This document shows, piece after piece, positions 45,497-57,109 of a DNA stretch of 64,000 bases. Numbering within the stretch: the first letter of the stretch is position 1; each line of letters starts with the position of its first letter. The stretch spans positions 159,164,052 to 159,228,051 of the forward strand of contig CM060977.1 in the NCBI GenBank assembly GCA_030765065.1. Direction: 5' to 3'. The position numbers and the translations under genes are program-made. The notes beneath the pieces were generated by a model, which saw nothing but the letters and a program-made list of their open reading frames with translations, searched no databases and was not told where the DNA came from. The stretch comes from Deroplatys truncata. Its lineage: Eukaryota; Arthropoda; Insecta; Mantodea; Mantidae.

Positions 45497-47158
45497 TTCG
45501 CAAACAAAATAGGGAAGGGATATACTATAAGTGGTCTAATGGGTGATAATATACAGATTAGAAAGCAAAAATGTTACTGTTTTACATGCAGTAACAAAAA
45601 GCACAAGGAATACAATCATCAATAAGTAGATTAGTTCTTACAAATACAAACTTAAATATGTATTGGATACTTTTAAGAATATAATTGTGATTTTTAGGGG
45701 CGTCTGGAAGCTGCAAAGAAGTGAAATTCTTATAGTTCACGTTAATAACTGCCACAAAGAACATTTGCTAACTGGAAAAGAAGGATGCCATTACTTTACG
45801 TAAATGTTAAATGTTTAGTATAAAACATTGTCTGCATTAAATTACAACTGATATATAATTTTTTATTCGTTTCAATTTACACCCAGTGACGATGCCATGA
45901 TTGTAACTTTTTTTTTCTTTTTAGCAGTTTATGCTTGTATATTTGGAATAGTTTTACCATAGCTTTTTAGATTAATATTTTCTCAGCTTCTACACAAACG
46001 TTTGTAGCAAAAATATGCAGATGATTCACAGTTGTCAAATTTCCAATACCCTGAATTTTCAAGGGAACTAAAATAAAATAGCAAGTAATATATATATATT
46101 TTTATGGTTTATATATGCAAACTATTAAACTATTCTTTATTTCTTTTTGCAGGTAAGCAGTGCAAATTACCTCTTCTAAAATAGTTTTCCAACTATCCGG
46201 TAAGTAGATATTTCAATATAAATGGCCATTCACATAAAAATTGCGCGTGTTGACTGCAAAGCACTATAAAGTAACTTTAAACTTAATTCACCCTTCAAAA
46301 TATTCAAACGGTTATCTACTGCTAGTTTTCTGCACATCATTTAATTATGAAATAACTTTCTACACATTATATGTTCATTGTTGACTTGGTGTTAACATAG
46401 AAAAATAGATGCCGTAAGAACCCAAGTATGTAATACGCAAAATCAACTTGCTTACCGCTTATAAAAACAGTTAATTTTTAAAAATTGCCTATTTAGTTTT
46501 AGTAAGATGAAACCGTTTGTGACATCTGTATTAGGCTGTACCGAAAGGACAGCGTCGGGGGATTGAGGAACAATTGCCGCACCTATCGCAAGGTTCGTTT
46601 TCAAAACTCACGAGTTATTCATCAGTCGAGTTCTGGCACTTGCACAGGACGGGATTTGCCGCGTACTAATAGTAAAATTGCTTTTGTTTTGATAGGCTAT
46701 TCGTTATGTTTGAATATACTTTGCAGCGTCGTTCTGTTTTCCCTGTGTGATGCTTATATTAAAGTTATCTTCCATAAGAAAGTTTTGGACAAAACTCCAT
46801 TCTAAGTTTTCAGACGTTGCAGATCTTGGCAGGGTAGCTATCCGTAATCTCGCTGGAAGCATATTGGGTCATTACTTTGTCCTTTATGCCAGAAATTTGG
46901 ACGTCAACCCGCAATTCAGTATAAATTAAAGGTGAGTTTACAGTGTAAAAAATAGCAGTATCACTTCATCAGATAATAGCATTGCTGGCCGGCGTCACCG
47001 GAATGGCAGCCGTGATTTTTAACATAGCAACTCCAAACAGTATTTAAGTTTTCTTTTTCTTTATAGTTTGGACACTTCAACCCGTTCGGTACTGTTTTGG
47101 GAAGCTCATAATTTGTCTTCCCTCCCCCACACACATAGATTTTTTTTAAAAAAATTGC
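45497..47158. other. Intergenic, no gene seen
   Basis: AT-rich with frames of 60-90 codons that carry no motif (46563-46805, 46961-47236 minus). Nothing recognised. Confidence 0.5.
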
Positions 47159-48900
47159 TTTTTTACTTTCTCTACTACGTATAGTAAGTAGGGGAAGTAT
47201 TGTATTCCACCCAAAAATTCCATACCGAGATTTCACCGGAAATACATGTTTTGAGATCCCTTGAATCCCAAAAAAGCATTTTTAGAAACATGTCCGTGTG
47301 TGTGTGTGTGTGTGTGTGTCTGTCTGTGAACAGCATAACTCAGAAACGAACAGTCGGATAAACACCAAACTTGGTATTTAGGTTCAGTATCTTCCAGAGA
47401 TGCGACACAAAGGTTTTCAAGAAAATCCCCCCACCCCAGACTACCCTTTACATGGAACATTTTTCGAAAATTTTAATTTTCTCAAAAATGGCTCTAACGA
47501 TTTTGATTAAAATATCATATGTGTAAGGTATTTTCATGACAAATGAAATGTATATCTCGAATTTTCTGGGAATGTCTCCAAAAGTGTTCTTTATTCTGAA
47601 CGACTTTTGCATAACTGGTAAACCATAAGAGATAGACAAAATTTTACTGCACAAAAAATGTAGATCGCGTTACAATACACAATTTATGTCATATACATTT
47701 TTGTTGTTGAGTGAACCGTTTTCGAGATATTGCTTGTTATTCCCTTAAAGTTTCCAATACTTATACTTTTTCTCAAATTCGTTACTCATTTTTACTTTCT
47801 CTACTACGTATAGTAAGTAGGGGAAGTATTGCATTCCACCCAAAAATTCGATACCGAGATTTCACCGGAAATACATGTTTTGAGACCTCCTGAATCCAAA
47901 AAAAGCATTTTTGGAAACATGTCCGTGTGTGTGTGTGTGTGTCTGTGTGTGTGTCTGTGTGTGTGTCTGTGAACAGCATAACTCAAAAACGAACAGTCGG
48001 ATAAACACCAAACTTGGTATTTAGGTTCAGTATCTTCCAGAGATGCGACACGAAGGTTTTCAAGAAAATCCCCCCACCCCAGACTACCCTTTACATGGAA
48101 AATTTTTCGAAAGTTTTAATTTTCTCAAAAATGGCTCTAACGATTTTGATTAAAATATCATATGTTTAAGATAATGTCATGAGAAATGAAATGTATATCT
48201 CGAATTTTCTGGGAATGTCTCCAAAAGTATTCTTCATTGTGAACGACTTTTGCACAACTGGTAAACCATAAGAGAGAGACAAAATTTTACTACACAAAAA
48301 ATGTAGATCTCGTTAAAATACACAACTTATGTCATATACATTTCTTTTGTTGAGTGAACCGTTTTCGAGATATTGCTTGTTATTCCCTTAAATTTTCCAA
48401 TACTTATACTTTTTCTCAAATTCGTTATTCGTTTTTTTCTGTCCTGGACTTGCTTAGAGAATGGAATGCGCCGCATAGCAACCAGCGTTAAAATATTTGA
48501 CCATCGCTTAAAAGCTACCATATTCCCCTTGCATCCACAAGAAAATTATCAATAAGATTGACATCTCGATATCTCGATTAACATAAAGCATATGGAGAAT
48601 AGGCGTTTGTAAAAATAGATTGTACAGGAGTAGAGAAAGTCATGTGAGTGTAACACATCAGATTTTTTTATGTCCTGGACATGCAAAAAGAATGGTATGC
48701 GTCACATAGCAACCAGCGCTTAAATATTTGACTATCGCTTAAAACCTACCATATTCCCCTTGCATCTACAAGAAAATTAGCAATAAGATTGACATCTCGA
48801 TATCTCGATTAACATGAAGCATATGGAGAATAAGCGTTTGTAAAAGTAGTTTGTACAAGAGTAGAGAAAGTCATGTGAGTGTAACACATCAGATTTTTTT
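47159..48900 (+). mobile_element. Family 1 copy interrupted by another family 1 copy
   Basis: Head at 47159. The outer copy runs to the T-run after ATTCGTTACTCA (47788), is interrupted, and resumes at TATGTCCTGGACATGCAAAA (48670) to its tail end at 48900. Joined, it equals an ordinary copy. Confidence 0.85.
47789..48662 (+). mobile_element. Family 1 copy nested in a family 1 copy
   Basis: Complete copy from TTTTTACTTTCTCTACTACG to GTGTAACACATCAGA. It inserted into a T-run of the outer copy, again leaving T-runs at both edges. A GT/GTCT microsatellite lies at 47926-47970. Confidence 0.87.
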
Positions 48901-49290
48901 GACTTGGATGTGCAAAGAGTATTATCTGTGGCAAAGGGAATGGTGCTGCACCTAGCAACCAGCTATTAAGAGATATGTATGTGCTTAAAGGCTACTGTAT
49001 TTCTGTATTGCCCTTGTAAATACATATTCCCCTTACATCTACAAGAAAATTAGCAATAAGATATAGTCTGCAAATATTTATCTCGATTAACATGAAGTAG
49101 ATGGAGAATAAGAGTTTGTAAAAATAGTTTGTACAAGAGTAGAGAAAGTCATGTGAGTGTAACACATCAGATTTTTTTTTATTCAGGGCGCATCAAAAGA
49201 TGTATTTCCGATGAAAACTCGATATCGAATTTTTGGTTGCATGCAATACTTCCCCTGCTTACTATCTATAAGTAGTAGAGAAAGTAAAAA
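48901..49290. mobile_element. Chimeric family 1 fragment: tail joined to inverted head
   Basis: 48901-49180 is a forward tail segment (variant with GTGGCAAAGGGAATGGTGCT) ending ACACATCAGATTTTTTTTT. 49181-49290 is an inverted head segment (ATTCAGGGCGCATC...) ending AGTAGTAGAGAAAGTAAAAA. Confidence 0.75.
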
Positions 49291-49431
49291 TGCTCCTTAC
49301 AATGCAATTTTCATAATTTTTAAACATTTGAGATTTATGTTCCTTGCTGAACTAGAAAAAAGTATGCTAAACGTATACTTTTAAATTAATTGGTTTAAAA
49401 CTTTGTTTCGTTCTGAGTTGCGGCTTTTGCG

Positions 49432-50593
49432 AAAAAGTCTGATGTGTTACACTCACTTGACTTTCTCTACTCTTGTACAAACTATTTTTACAAACGCTTA
49501 TTCTCCATATGCTTCAGGTTAATGGAGATGTTATTCTTATTGCTAATTTTCTTGTAGATGCAAGGTGAATTGGTAGGCTTTAAGCGATAGTCACATATTT
49601 TAAGAGCTGGTTGCTATATTCCATTCTCTTTGCATTACCAGGACCAAAAAAAAAAAAATAATAACGAATTCCCATTTGAGAAAAACTATAAGTATTGGAA
49701 AATTTAAGGGAATAACAAGTAATATCTCGAAAATGGTTCACTCAACAAGAAAAGATCTATATGACATAAATTGTGTATTGTAATGCGATCTACATTTTTT
49801 GTGTAGTAAAATCTCTTACGGTTTACCAGTTATGCAAAAGTCGTTCACAATGAATACTTTTGGAGACCTTCCAAGAAAATTGAAGATATACATTTTATTT
49901 GTCATGAAAGTATCTTAAATATGTGATTATTTTAATTAAAATCGTTAGTAATTTTTGAGAAAATTAAAATTTTCGAAAAATGTTCCAAGTAAAAGGTAAT
50001 CTGGGGTGGGGGATTTTCTTGAAAACCTTCGTGTTGCAGCTCTGGAAGATACTGAACATAAATACCAAGTTTGGTATTTATCCGACTGTTCATTTCTGAG
50101 TTATGCTGTGTACAGACAGACACACACACACACACACACACACTGTCTGCATGTTTATGTCCAAACGACTTTTGCATAATTCGTAAACCATAAGAAATAG
50201 ACAAAATTTTACTGCACAAAAAATGTAGATCGCGTTAAAATACACAATTTATTTTATATACATTTATTTTGTTGAGTGAACCATTTTCGAGATATTGCTT
50301 GTTATTCCCTTAAATTTTCTGAAATGGGAATTCGTTATTCATTTTTTTTTTTTTTTTTGTTGGTCCTGGTAATGCAAAGAGAATGGAATACTCCACATAG
50401 CAACCAGCTCTTAAAATATTTGACTATGGTTTAAAGCCTACCATATTCCCCTTGCATCTACAAGAAAATTAGCAATAAGATTAACATCTCGATATCTCGA
50501 TTAACATGAAGCATATGGAGAATAACCGTTTGTAAAAATAGTTTGTACAAGAGTAGAGAAAGTCATGTGTGTGTAACACATCAGATTTTTTTT
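49432..50593. mobile_element. Fold-back family 1 element, tails outward
   Basis: 49432-50140 is a reverse copy (tail first), cut at the CA repeat. 50163-50593 is a forward copy from ACGACTTTTGCATAA to the tail end CACATCAGATTTTTTTT. The two share an inverted repeat of about 430 bp, and both heads are missing. The 50141-50166 junction carries unrelated filler. Confidence 0.8.
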
Positions 50594-51768
50594 AAGTAGT
50601 ATACAGTTTTACTTAAAGTACATAATTTAGAAGCTGATTAATATATTTGTAGTAAATTTTGCAAAACCACTTCTAGAAATGTTGGTGGAAAATGTGAGAA
50701 ATAATCAGAAAAGGCCTCAGTGGTGGCACGCTGTCCGCTCAGAGTTATTTAAATCGTCACGTAACTTACATTTTCACTCCGATTACAAAAATGTTTACAC
50801 TTAAACGTTCCTGGTGGTTCGGGCGTAATAATAAATTCAAAAGCTTAAATTATAATTTTTTATCACTTTTGCCCAATTTTCACCGATTGGTCCCCTTAAG
50901 TATTTAAGTTGCTAAGATAGCCTAAATAAGTGATTTTCATTTCGCTGAATAAATATCCTAAATTCTCATTATGTAAGTGCTGGCGTAGCTCTTACAAGTT
51001 ATAGCTTCTGGTGACATTACTTATCTGCATGTTTATGTCCAAACAACCTTGCTTTTGAGAAAGTAAACTGCAATGCATAGACGAGTTATGATGGCAGCAA
51101 CAGACTTAATGAGGTAACTAAATGCTAAGTGCTAGGTAATGTCGAAACAGGTTCCGTTTAGAGCAAGCTACTTTGTTGGGCCCCACAGGAAATCTCTCGA
51201 TATTTCTGATTTTAACTCTCAATAGTAAGGAAGGGGCCAATTAGATTCCTAATTTTGGAATAACTACCAGTATAAAGATGTGAGGCGACTGATTGTAAAT
51301 AATAACTGGCGTTTTTTAAATTCAGATTTTAGATCCAATTGAAAGCCTCATGCTTCTATGTAGAAGAAATTCCACAGCCTAGGTAAAACTGGAGTGTTTG
51401 CAGTATACATTTTGTTTTAATTTGTTCTCTGCATTTTAAGCTATATTTAAAAAGCACAGTCATCTAGTAAAAATCACATCATTTTTATACAGCTTCACAG
51501 TCCACTTCTCAGTTAAGTATTAGATATGAGCAAGCATTTTTGCAACCAGGAGATCGTATCTTTATTAGACAGAATTGTCATTAAAGTTATGTTGAGCTCA
51601 TAACCGTCTTTGGTAATTCACGAGCGTGGACATAAAAGCATTGAAAGCACAAGGAAAAGTAAATTACCTCAAAGTTTTAAATACTTATGCGGTATAAGTA
51701 CGGTGGGTGAGAGAGCAACATAACTCAGAAACGAAAATTCTAGTAAATATGAAAGTTCATATTGAAAG
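50594..51768. other. Intergenic, no gene seen
   Basis: At 51024-51044 TCTGCATGTTTATGTCCAAAC matches the filler at 50146-50166. A short family 1-like phrase, CATAACTCAGAAACGAA, lies at 51719-51735. No gene was seen. Confidence 0.5.
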
Positions 51769-52350
51769 TGATGCAGTAATTTGTATCACAAATTACTTAA
51801 ATGTAAATAATGATTGTAATATGAATATGCATTTTTATGTGACATTGATTTCAGATGTTTATTGATTGTAAATATTGTTGGAAAGTAAATTTATAATGTC
51901 TTACTGAAACTGTCAATAATAGCGCAATAATGCAACAAAGTGATCAGTAAGAAGTTATTATAACAGTTTCAGTTTGGCGAGTATCTAGATCAATATGTAA
52001 ACGTGATAGTGAACGTGTTCGACAATAAAAATTATAAAACAAATTTCTTCATCAGTGTTCTTTTTGGATAAAAGATTCCTTTCCGTTTACACAACCCTGA
52101 TCAAGACACATGTTCGACCCAAGATAAGATAATAGCTAGCCGGAGGACATTTGAAATAAAATCAAACAAAAGCTAACACTGATGCAAATTGCTAACAAAA
52201 GATGGAGCTACAAACCGAACAAATGAATGACGTCGCAAGATGGCTTCAACACTGATGTAAACAAACAAACAATAATGTTACTTCAAATTGGCTACCATAA
52301 CGTGGGGCTACAATAATGTTATTATAAATTGGCTCCTATACGTGGGGCAG
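51769..52350 (+). mobile_element. Diverged, internally deleted LTR with two primer-site-like repeats
   Basis: Begins TGATGCAGTAATTTGTATCA and tracks the 3548-4412 LTR through ACTGAAACTGTCAATAATAG, ATAACAGTTTCAGTTTGGCG, TTCCGTTTACACA and AATAGCTAGCCGGAGGAC. The region with the TATA box and four-fold repeat is missing. After TTCA come two blocks, AATTGGCTACCATAACGTGG (52286) and AAATTGGCTCCTATACGTGG (52326). No gag or second LTR follows, and no clear TSD was found. Confidence 0.65.
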
Positions 52351-52693
52351 TTAAAGTTATGAAACCAAACAAAACAAAAGCAGCACAATATAAGATCTTC
52401 AAGTTCTAATAATTTACGTAAATACATATTACGTAAGCACTAATGCCGCATCAAAAGCGAGGCTTTTTATACCCCCAATACTCACAACCCGCTTCGCGTT
52501 TTCACGTTTAAATGCTGGGGTTCTACTCTGGTCTACTTTCTCGCTGTCTTCCCCCTCTATCATTCCATCCTCGTGTTTGCATCTCTTTCCTTCACTATTT
52601 CCTCTTTTTTCCTCTCTCTTTCCCTCCATCCTATCACCTTTCTCACCTTTCCATGCAACTTATTTTGAAAACCGGTAATAAAATTCGTTTTGC
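52351..52693. other. Intergenic with CT-rich tract
   Basis: 52530-52650 is pyrimidine-rich (CTCTCTTTCCCTCCATCC). No gene was seen. Confidence 0.5.
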
Positions 52694-53020
52694 TTTCACT
52701 ACTACGTACTTACAGTAAGCAGAGGAAGTATTATATTCCACTAAAAAAGTCGGTTAAATAACAAATTTGGTATTTTAAGTTTAGCATCTGCCAAGGATGA
52801 GCCACGAAGATTTTCAAGAAAATCCCCATGACCCCAAACTACCCTTTACATGGAATTTTTTTCTCAAAAAATTTTCTGAATAATGGCTGGAACGATTTTG
52901 ATTAAAATACCATATGTTTAAGATATTTTCATGCCAAATCAAATTTATATTTTGAATTTTCTGGAAAAAGTGCTATTCAAATCTGAATGACTTTTGTATA
53001 ACTGGTAAAATCCTACTACG
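52694..53020 (+). mobile_element. Old truncated family 1 copy
   Basis: Head at 52694 (CTTTCACTACTACGTACTTA), then diverged matches such as CTACCCTTTACATGGAA and GGAACGATTTTGATTAAAAT, ending around TGTATAACTGGTAAAA. The CA repeat region and tail are gone. Confidence 0.75.
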
Positions 53021-54472
53021 CATCCTTTATCTCTCTAAAAGCAAATGTGACAACGCAGTGAATACTCATCTCGCCTCACAGGCCCCTTATTGTAGGATAA
53101 TCCGGTTGAGGGAAATAAACCCACAAAAGATACCATAACGGGATTTTCTGTTATATAAAACAGAAAAATCAGCCTTGAGACAACTTTATGTAGCGCAGAA
53201 TGGTTTTGCTCATTTGGCAGCATTTGCTCCAACTGGAGTAGTGGAGTACCATGCCCGTCCTGTTACCCATGGTTACGAATGAGTACGAATCCGGTTTATA
53301 CCTGTGACAGCAAAAGAAGAACTCGAAAGACCCACTCGTGTGTATAGTAAATGGAATCACATAGCGAGTATTTTGTCTCCATTATTTAGCCTTGAAACTC
53401 TGTGGTTTCCGAAAACTACATACTGTTGACAGAAAAAAACATTTACAATTTAATGAACAAAAGTCCTGTTGTTAATCTGTATAGAAATTAACGCCAAAAA
53501 TCGGACATTTTCCATTCGTTCTAATGATATTAAAGCATATTACTTTCTTAGATCTAGCTTTTCAAAGTCAAGAGACTCCTCTGCAGTTGGACATTTGGGT
53601 GTGGGGATAAACAGATAAACATTATCATTAATATCAGTTGAAACCATGCTACCAAATACTTTTTGGTTAATCCTTTCGGACATTCCTTTTACCCGAGTTA
53701 CACTGCATGCTACCATCGTAAAAGAACTAAATCAGATGAAGGTTGGTTGCATCATCAGTACTATAATGTGCATAAAATAAAGAGATTGCTAACATAATGT
53801 AAATTTTAAGCTTTTTGCATTAGACAGGGGCGGGTTTTATTGGTGATAATTTTTTTTTAAAGAATTCGTGTTTAATTTTTTAATTTATCGCAGTTTCGTG
53901 TTCGTAATAAAACAAAATTTAGCAACAAAAATGAAAAACAAAATATAAAAACCGACTTTGAAACTCATTTAGACAAAAAATATTAACTTATACAGTAGAA
54001 AATTATTGTATTAACAGCAAAATTGAATTGTTAATACCACCACGAGTTTATGCAAGATTTGACATAGATACAAGCAATCTTGAAACGATATTTGGAAATA
54101 AAATTAATGTTATTTAGCCGAACTGTTTATTCCACGATACCAAATTGCAATACACAAGTTACAATGTTTTAAGGCCATTGAAAATCTTGTCTGTAACTAC
54201 TAAATTATAGTACGAAAAGTATCTTTCACTGTTCACATTTGATAGTAAGCATAAGGCTTGAATAGGTATCTCACAAAATCTATCTTAAGCTTTAAATATC
54301 AGCAGAGCATGCAGTACGTATTATTTTCACTCTGAATTTCAAGTAGTTACTTAAGCATAAACTTTACCAAATCGAGATTGATATTAGATTTTGCAATTAA
54401 TTTTGGTGACTAAACAGAAACTCGAGTGCTTTGATTTTCTTTATATCGTGAACATGTTGGTTTTGTAATTAA
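53021..54472. other. Intergenic, no gene seen
   Basis: AT-rich, about 1.45 kb. Minus frames 53035-53232 and 53169-53360 have no motif. Confidence 0.5.
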
Positions 54473-55312
54473 TTACTTTCTCTACTACGTATAGTAAGTA
54501 GGGGAAGTATTGTATTCCACCCAAAACTTCGATACCGAGATTTCACCGGAAATACATGTTTTGAGACCCCCTAAATCCCCCCCCCCAAAAAGTTGGAAAC
54601 ATGTCCGTGTGTGTATGAACAGCATAACTCAGAAACGAACAGTCGGATAAACGCCAAACTTGGTATTTAGGTTCAATATATTCCAGAGATGCGACACGAA
54701 GGTTTTCAAGATAATCCCCCCACCCCAGATTACCCTTTACATGGAACATTTTTCGAAAATTTTAATTTTCTCAAAAATGGCCATAACGATTTTGATTAAA
54801 ATATCATATTTTTAAGATATTGTCATGACAAATGAAATGTATATCTCGAATTTTCTGGGAATGTCTCCAGAAGTATTCATGGTGAACGACTTTTGCATAA
54901 CTGGTAAACCATAAGAGATAGACAAAATTTTACTACACAAAAAATGTAGATAGGGTTAAAATACACAATTTATGTCATATACATTTTGTATTTTTTGTTG
55001 GGTGAACCATTTTCGAGATATTGCTTGTTATTCTCTTAAATTTTCCAATACTTATACTTTTTCTCAAATTCGTTAATTCATTTTTTTCTGTCCTGGTAAT
55101 GCAAAGAGAATGGAATACTCCACTTAGCAACCAGCTCTTAAAATATTTGACTATCGCTTAGAGCCTACCAATTCCCCTTGCATCTACAAGAAAATTAGCA
55201 ATAAGATTAACATCTCGATTAACATGAAGTAGATGGAGAATAAGGGTTCGTAAAAATAGTTTGTACAAGAGTAGAGAAAGTCATGTGAGTGTAACACATC
55301 AGATTTTTTTTA
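54473..55312 (+). mobile_element. Family 1 copy
   Basis: Full-length from TTACTTTCTCTACTACGTAT to GTAACACATCAGATTTTTTT. The GT repeat is reduced to GTGTGTAT, and a C-run at 54579-54588 replaces the usual A-run. Confidence 0.88.
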
Positions 55313-56877
55313 AAAAATAAACCAATGTTCGTGTTTATCGCGCAATTAAAGACTTTCGCGAGAAAACGAGAACTTTGTGAAAATTCTCTAAAAAATTACA
55401 CGTTTAAATCGTCTACATTTATTTTATATCTCTAATCGAAGATGTAAAACTATTTTGCTTTTATCAATAATAATAACAATAATAATAACAAAAAACCGGC
55501 TCTGCATATGGAATACAGTTAGAAGAAAATTAGCACCAGCACACCACGTAAAAATAAGCTAAAGCAAAATGCAATGGTACTGCATAAACTCGTCCTTCGC
55601 AACAGTTATCGCTTTCTACTTGTGTAAGAAGAGAAAAATAAGGAGGAACCGTTGCTGTTGGTTAGGAAGGCTGCGAGATTGAAATGTGGAGACATTGCTA
55701 GAAGCAGAAAAGAAAATATGCGTACTTACAGGAGAGTTTTGACGGCTGCGAGCTGGCCATGAGATATCAAGCTGGTCGCACAGAGAAGTTAGCACTGCGT
55801 GTGTGACAGACGGTAGAGCATTCCGGACCGTCACAAATGAATGGAGTCCATCACGTGGTCAGCCACGCTACTCAAGCCACTTGAACTCTTTGGATAACTA
55901 TCCATTCTTCTTTAGGGAGTGTAAATGCACCCAGTGGCGTAGCGTAAGGGTAGACTTTGAGACTGAGGCTACCTAAATAAATTGCCAAGAAACTAAGTAA
56001 ATTTTTAAACATTTAAATAAAGACAGCCTCAAACAAGTGATGAAAAACTAATGAATACAATCACCTTAGTGAGACTTGCATAGCTTTTCGCCTATCGTTG
56101 TAGGAAGACATGCCTATGTTTTGTTGTGCATTAAGGGCACAAAGGCCACAGCAGAGACTTAACACGTTTAGCAGGTGTGTACCTGCTCTCTCAAAGGTCC
56201 GGAAACAGGACAATAGGGGTTGGAGACAACAGTAGGGCAAGGCAGTGTAACATAAACATTTCGTTCCTCAGTTATTGGTGAACCGGTATTATGTGCGTGC
56301 TGCCGCGCAGTGCATAAAGTGTTAACTTTACGTAGATCTGTGTATGTTTTTGATTGTGCGTGTTTTGTTTATGATTTTAGAAATACGGACAATTCCATCG
56401 ATTTAGTGGATTACCTATTAAAAATTCAGTTTTCGACTCTATTCTATGAGAAAGAGTATGAACTTAAAGGCAAAAGACCAATTCCTGAGCTTGGCATTGT
56501 CTTCCAGACGATATTTCAAACATCCTGGCACAGTAAATGTAATTTTTAACTGTCAGTTACATTCATAACAAAGTGTGCTGCTTCGTATGTTTGCTTTTTG
56601 GCGGGGAAAAGAAATGGTGTGTTGAAATAATATCAAATATTAAAAATATTGAAAGAAAACCTTGCAATAAAAACCGCCGACTGGAGCTTATATATATAAG
56701 AAAATCTAATTGAGTACTCACATTGTTTTCATGATTTACGTCATACAATGATTTGTAGACATTTTGTAAAGTTACACCTAACGTTATATTTTTATAATCT
56801 AGTTTAGTTTAAAATGTAGGTTCGTTCGATTTCGGCAATTAGTAGTGATGCTCGTGACTACTAAAACAACAACAACA

Positions 56878-56910
<33 letters not shown>

Positions 56911-57109
56911 CGAATCGATATGGAGAATTGACACTATTTTATGAAACATTAATGTATGGAAATTGTGCATCATTTAAAAAATTCTAAGTTCAATTTTTAA
57001 AATCTAGTATACCCAGAACACAGTATCACCACTGAAATTTGGTGAAAATCTCACTTGTGTTGCAAATAAAACAAATCTCTACATAAAGAGGAAATGTAAT
57101 AGCAAGGTT
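55313..57109. other. Intergenic, no gene seen
   Basis: About 1.8 kb. Contains a TAA-type microsatellite at 56875-56911. The frame at 56310-56549 (79 codons) has no recognised motif. Confidence 0.5.
56875..56911. repeat. (AAT)n microsatellite
   Basis: About a dozen AAT units after a short CAA run. Confidence 0.9.

Noticed and set aside
55915..55960. Phrase CCAGTGGCGTAGCGTAAGGG as a SINE or LINE end
   Set aside because: Only a short resemblance to a common repeat phrase. No boxes, tail or target duplication could be defined.
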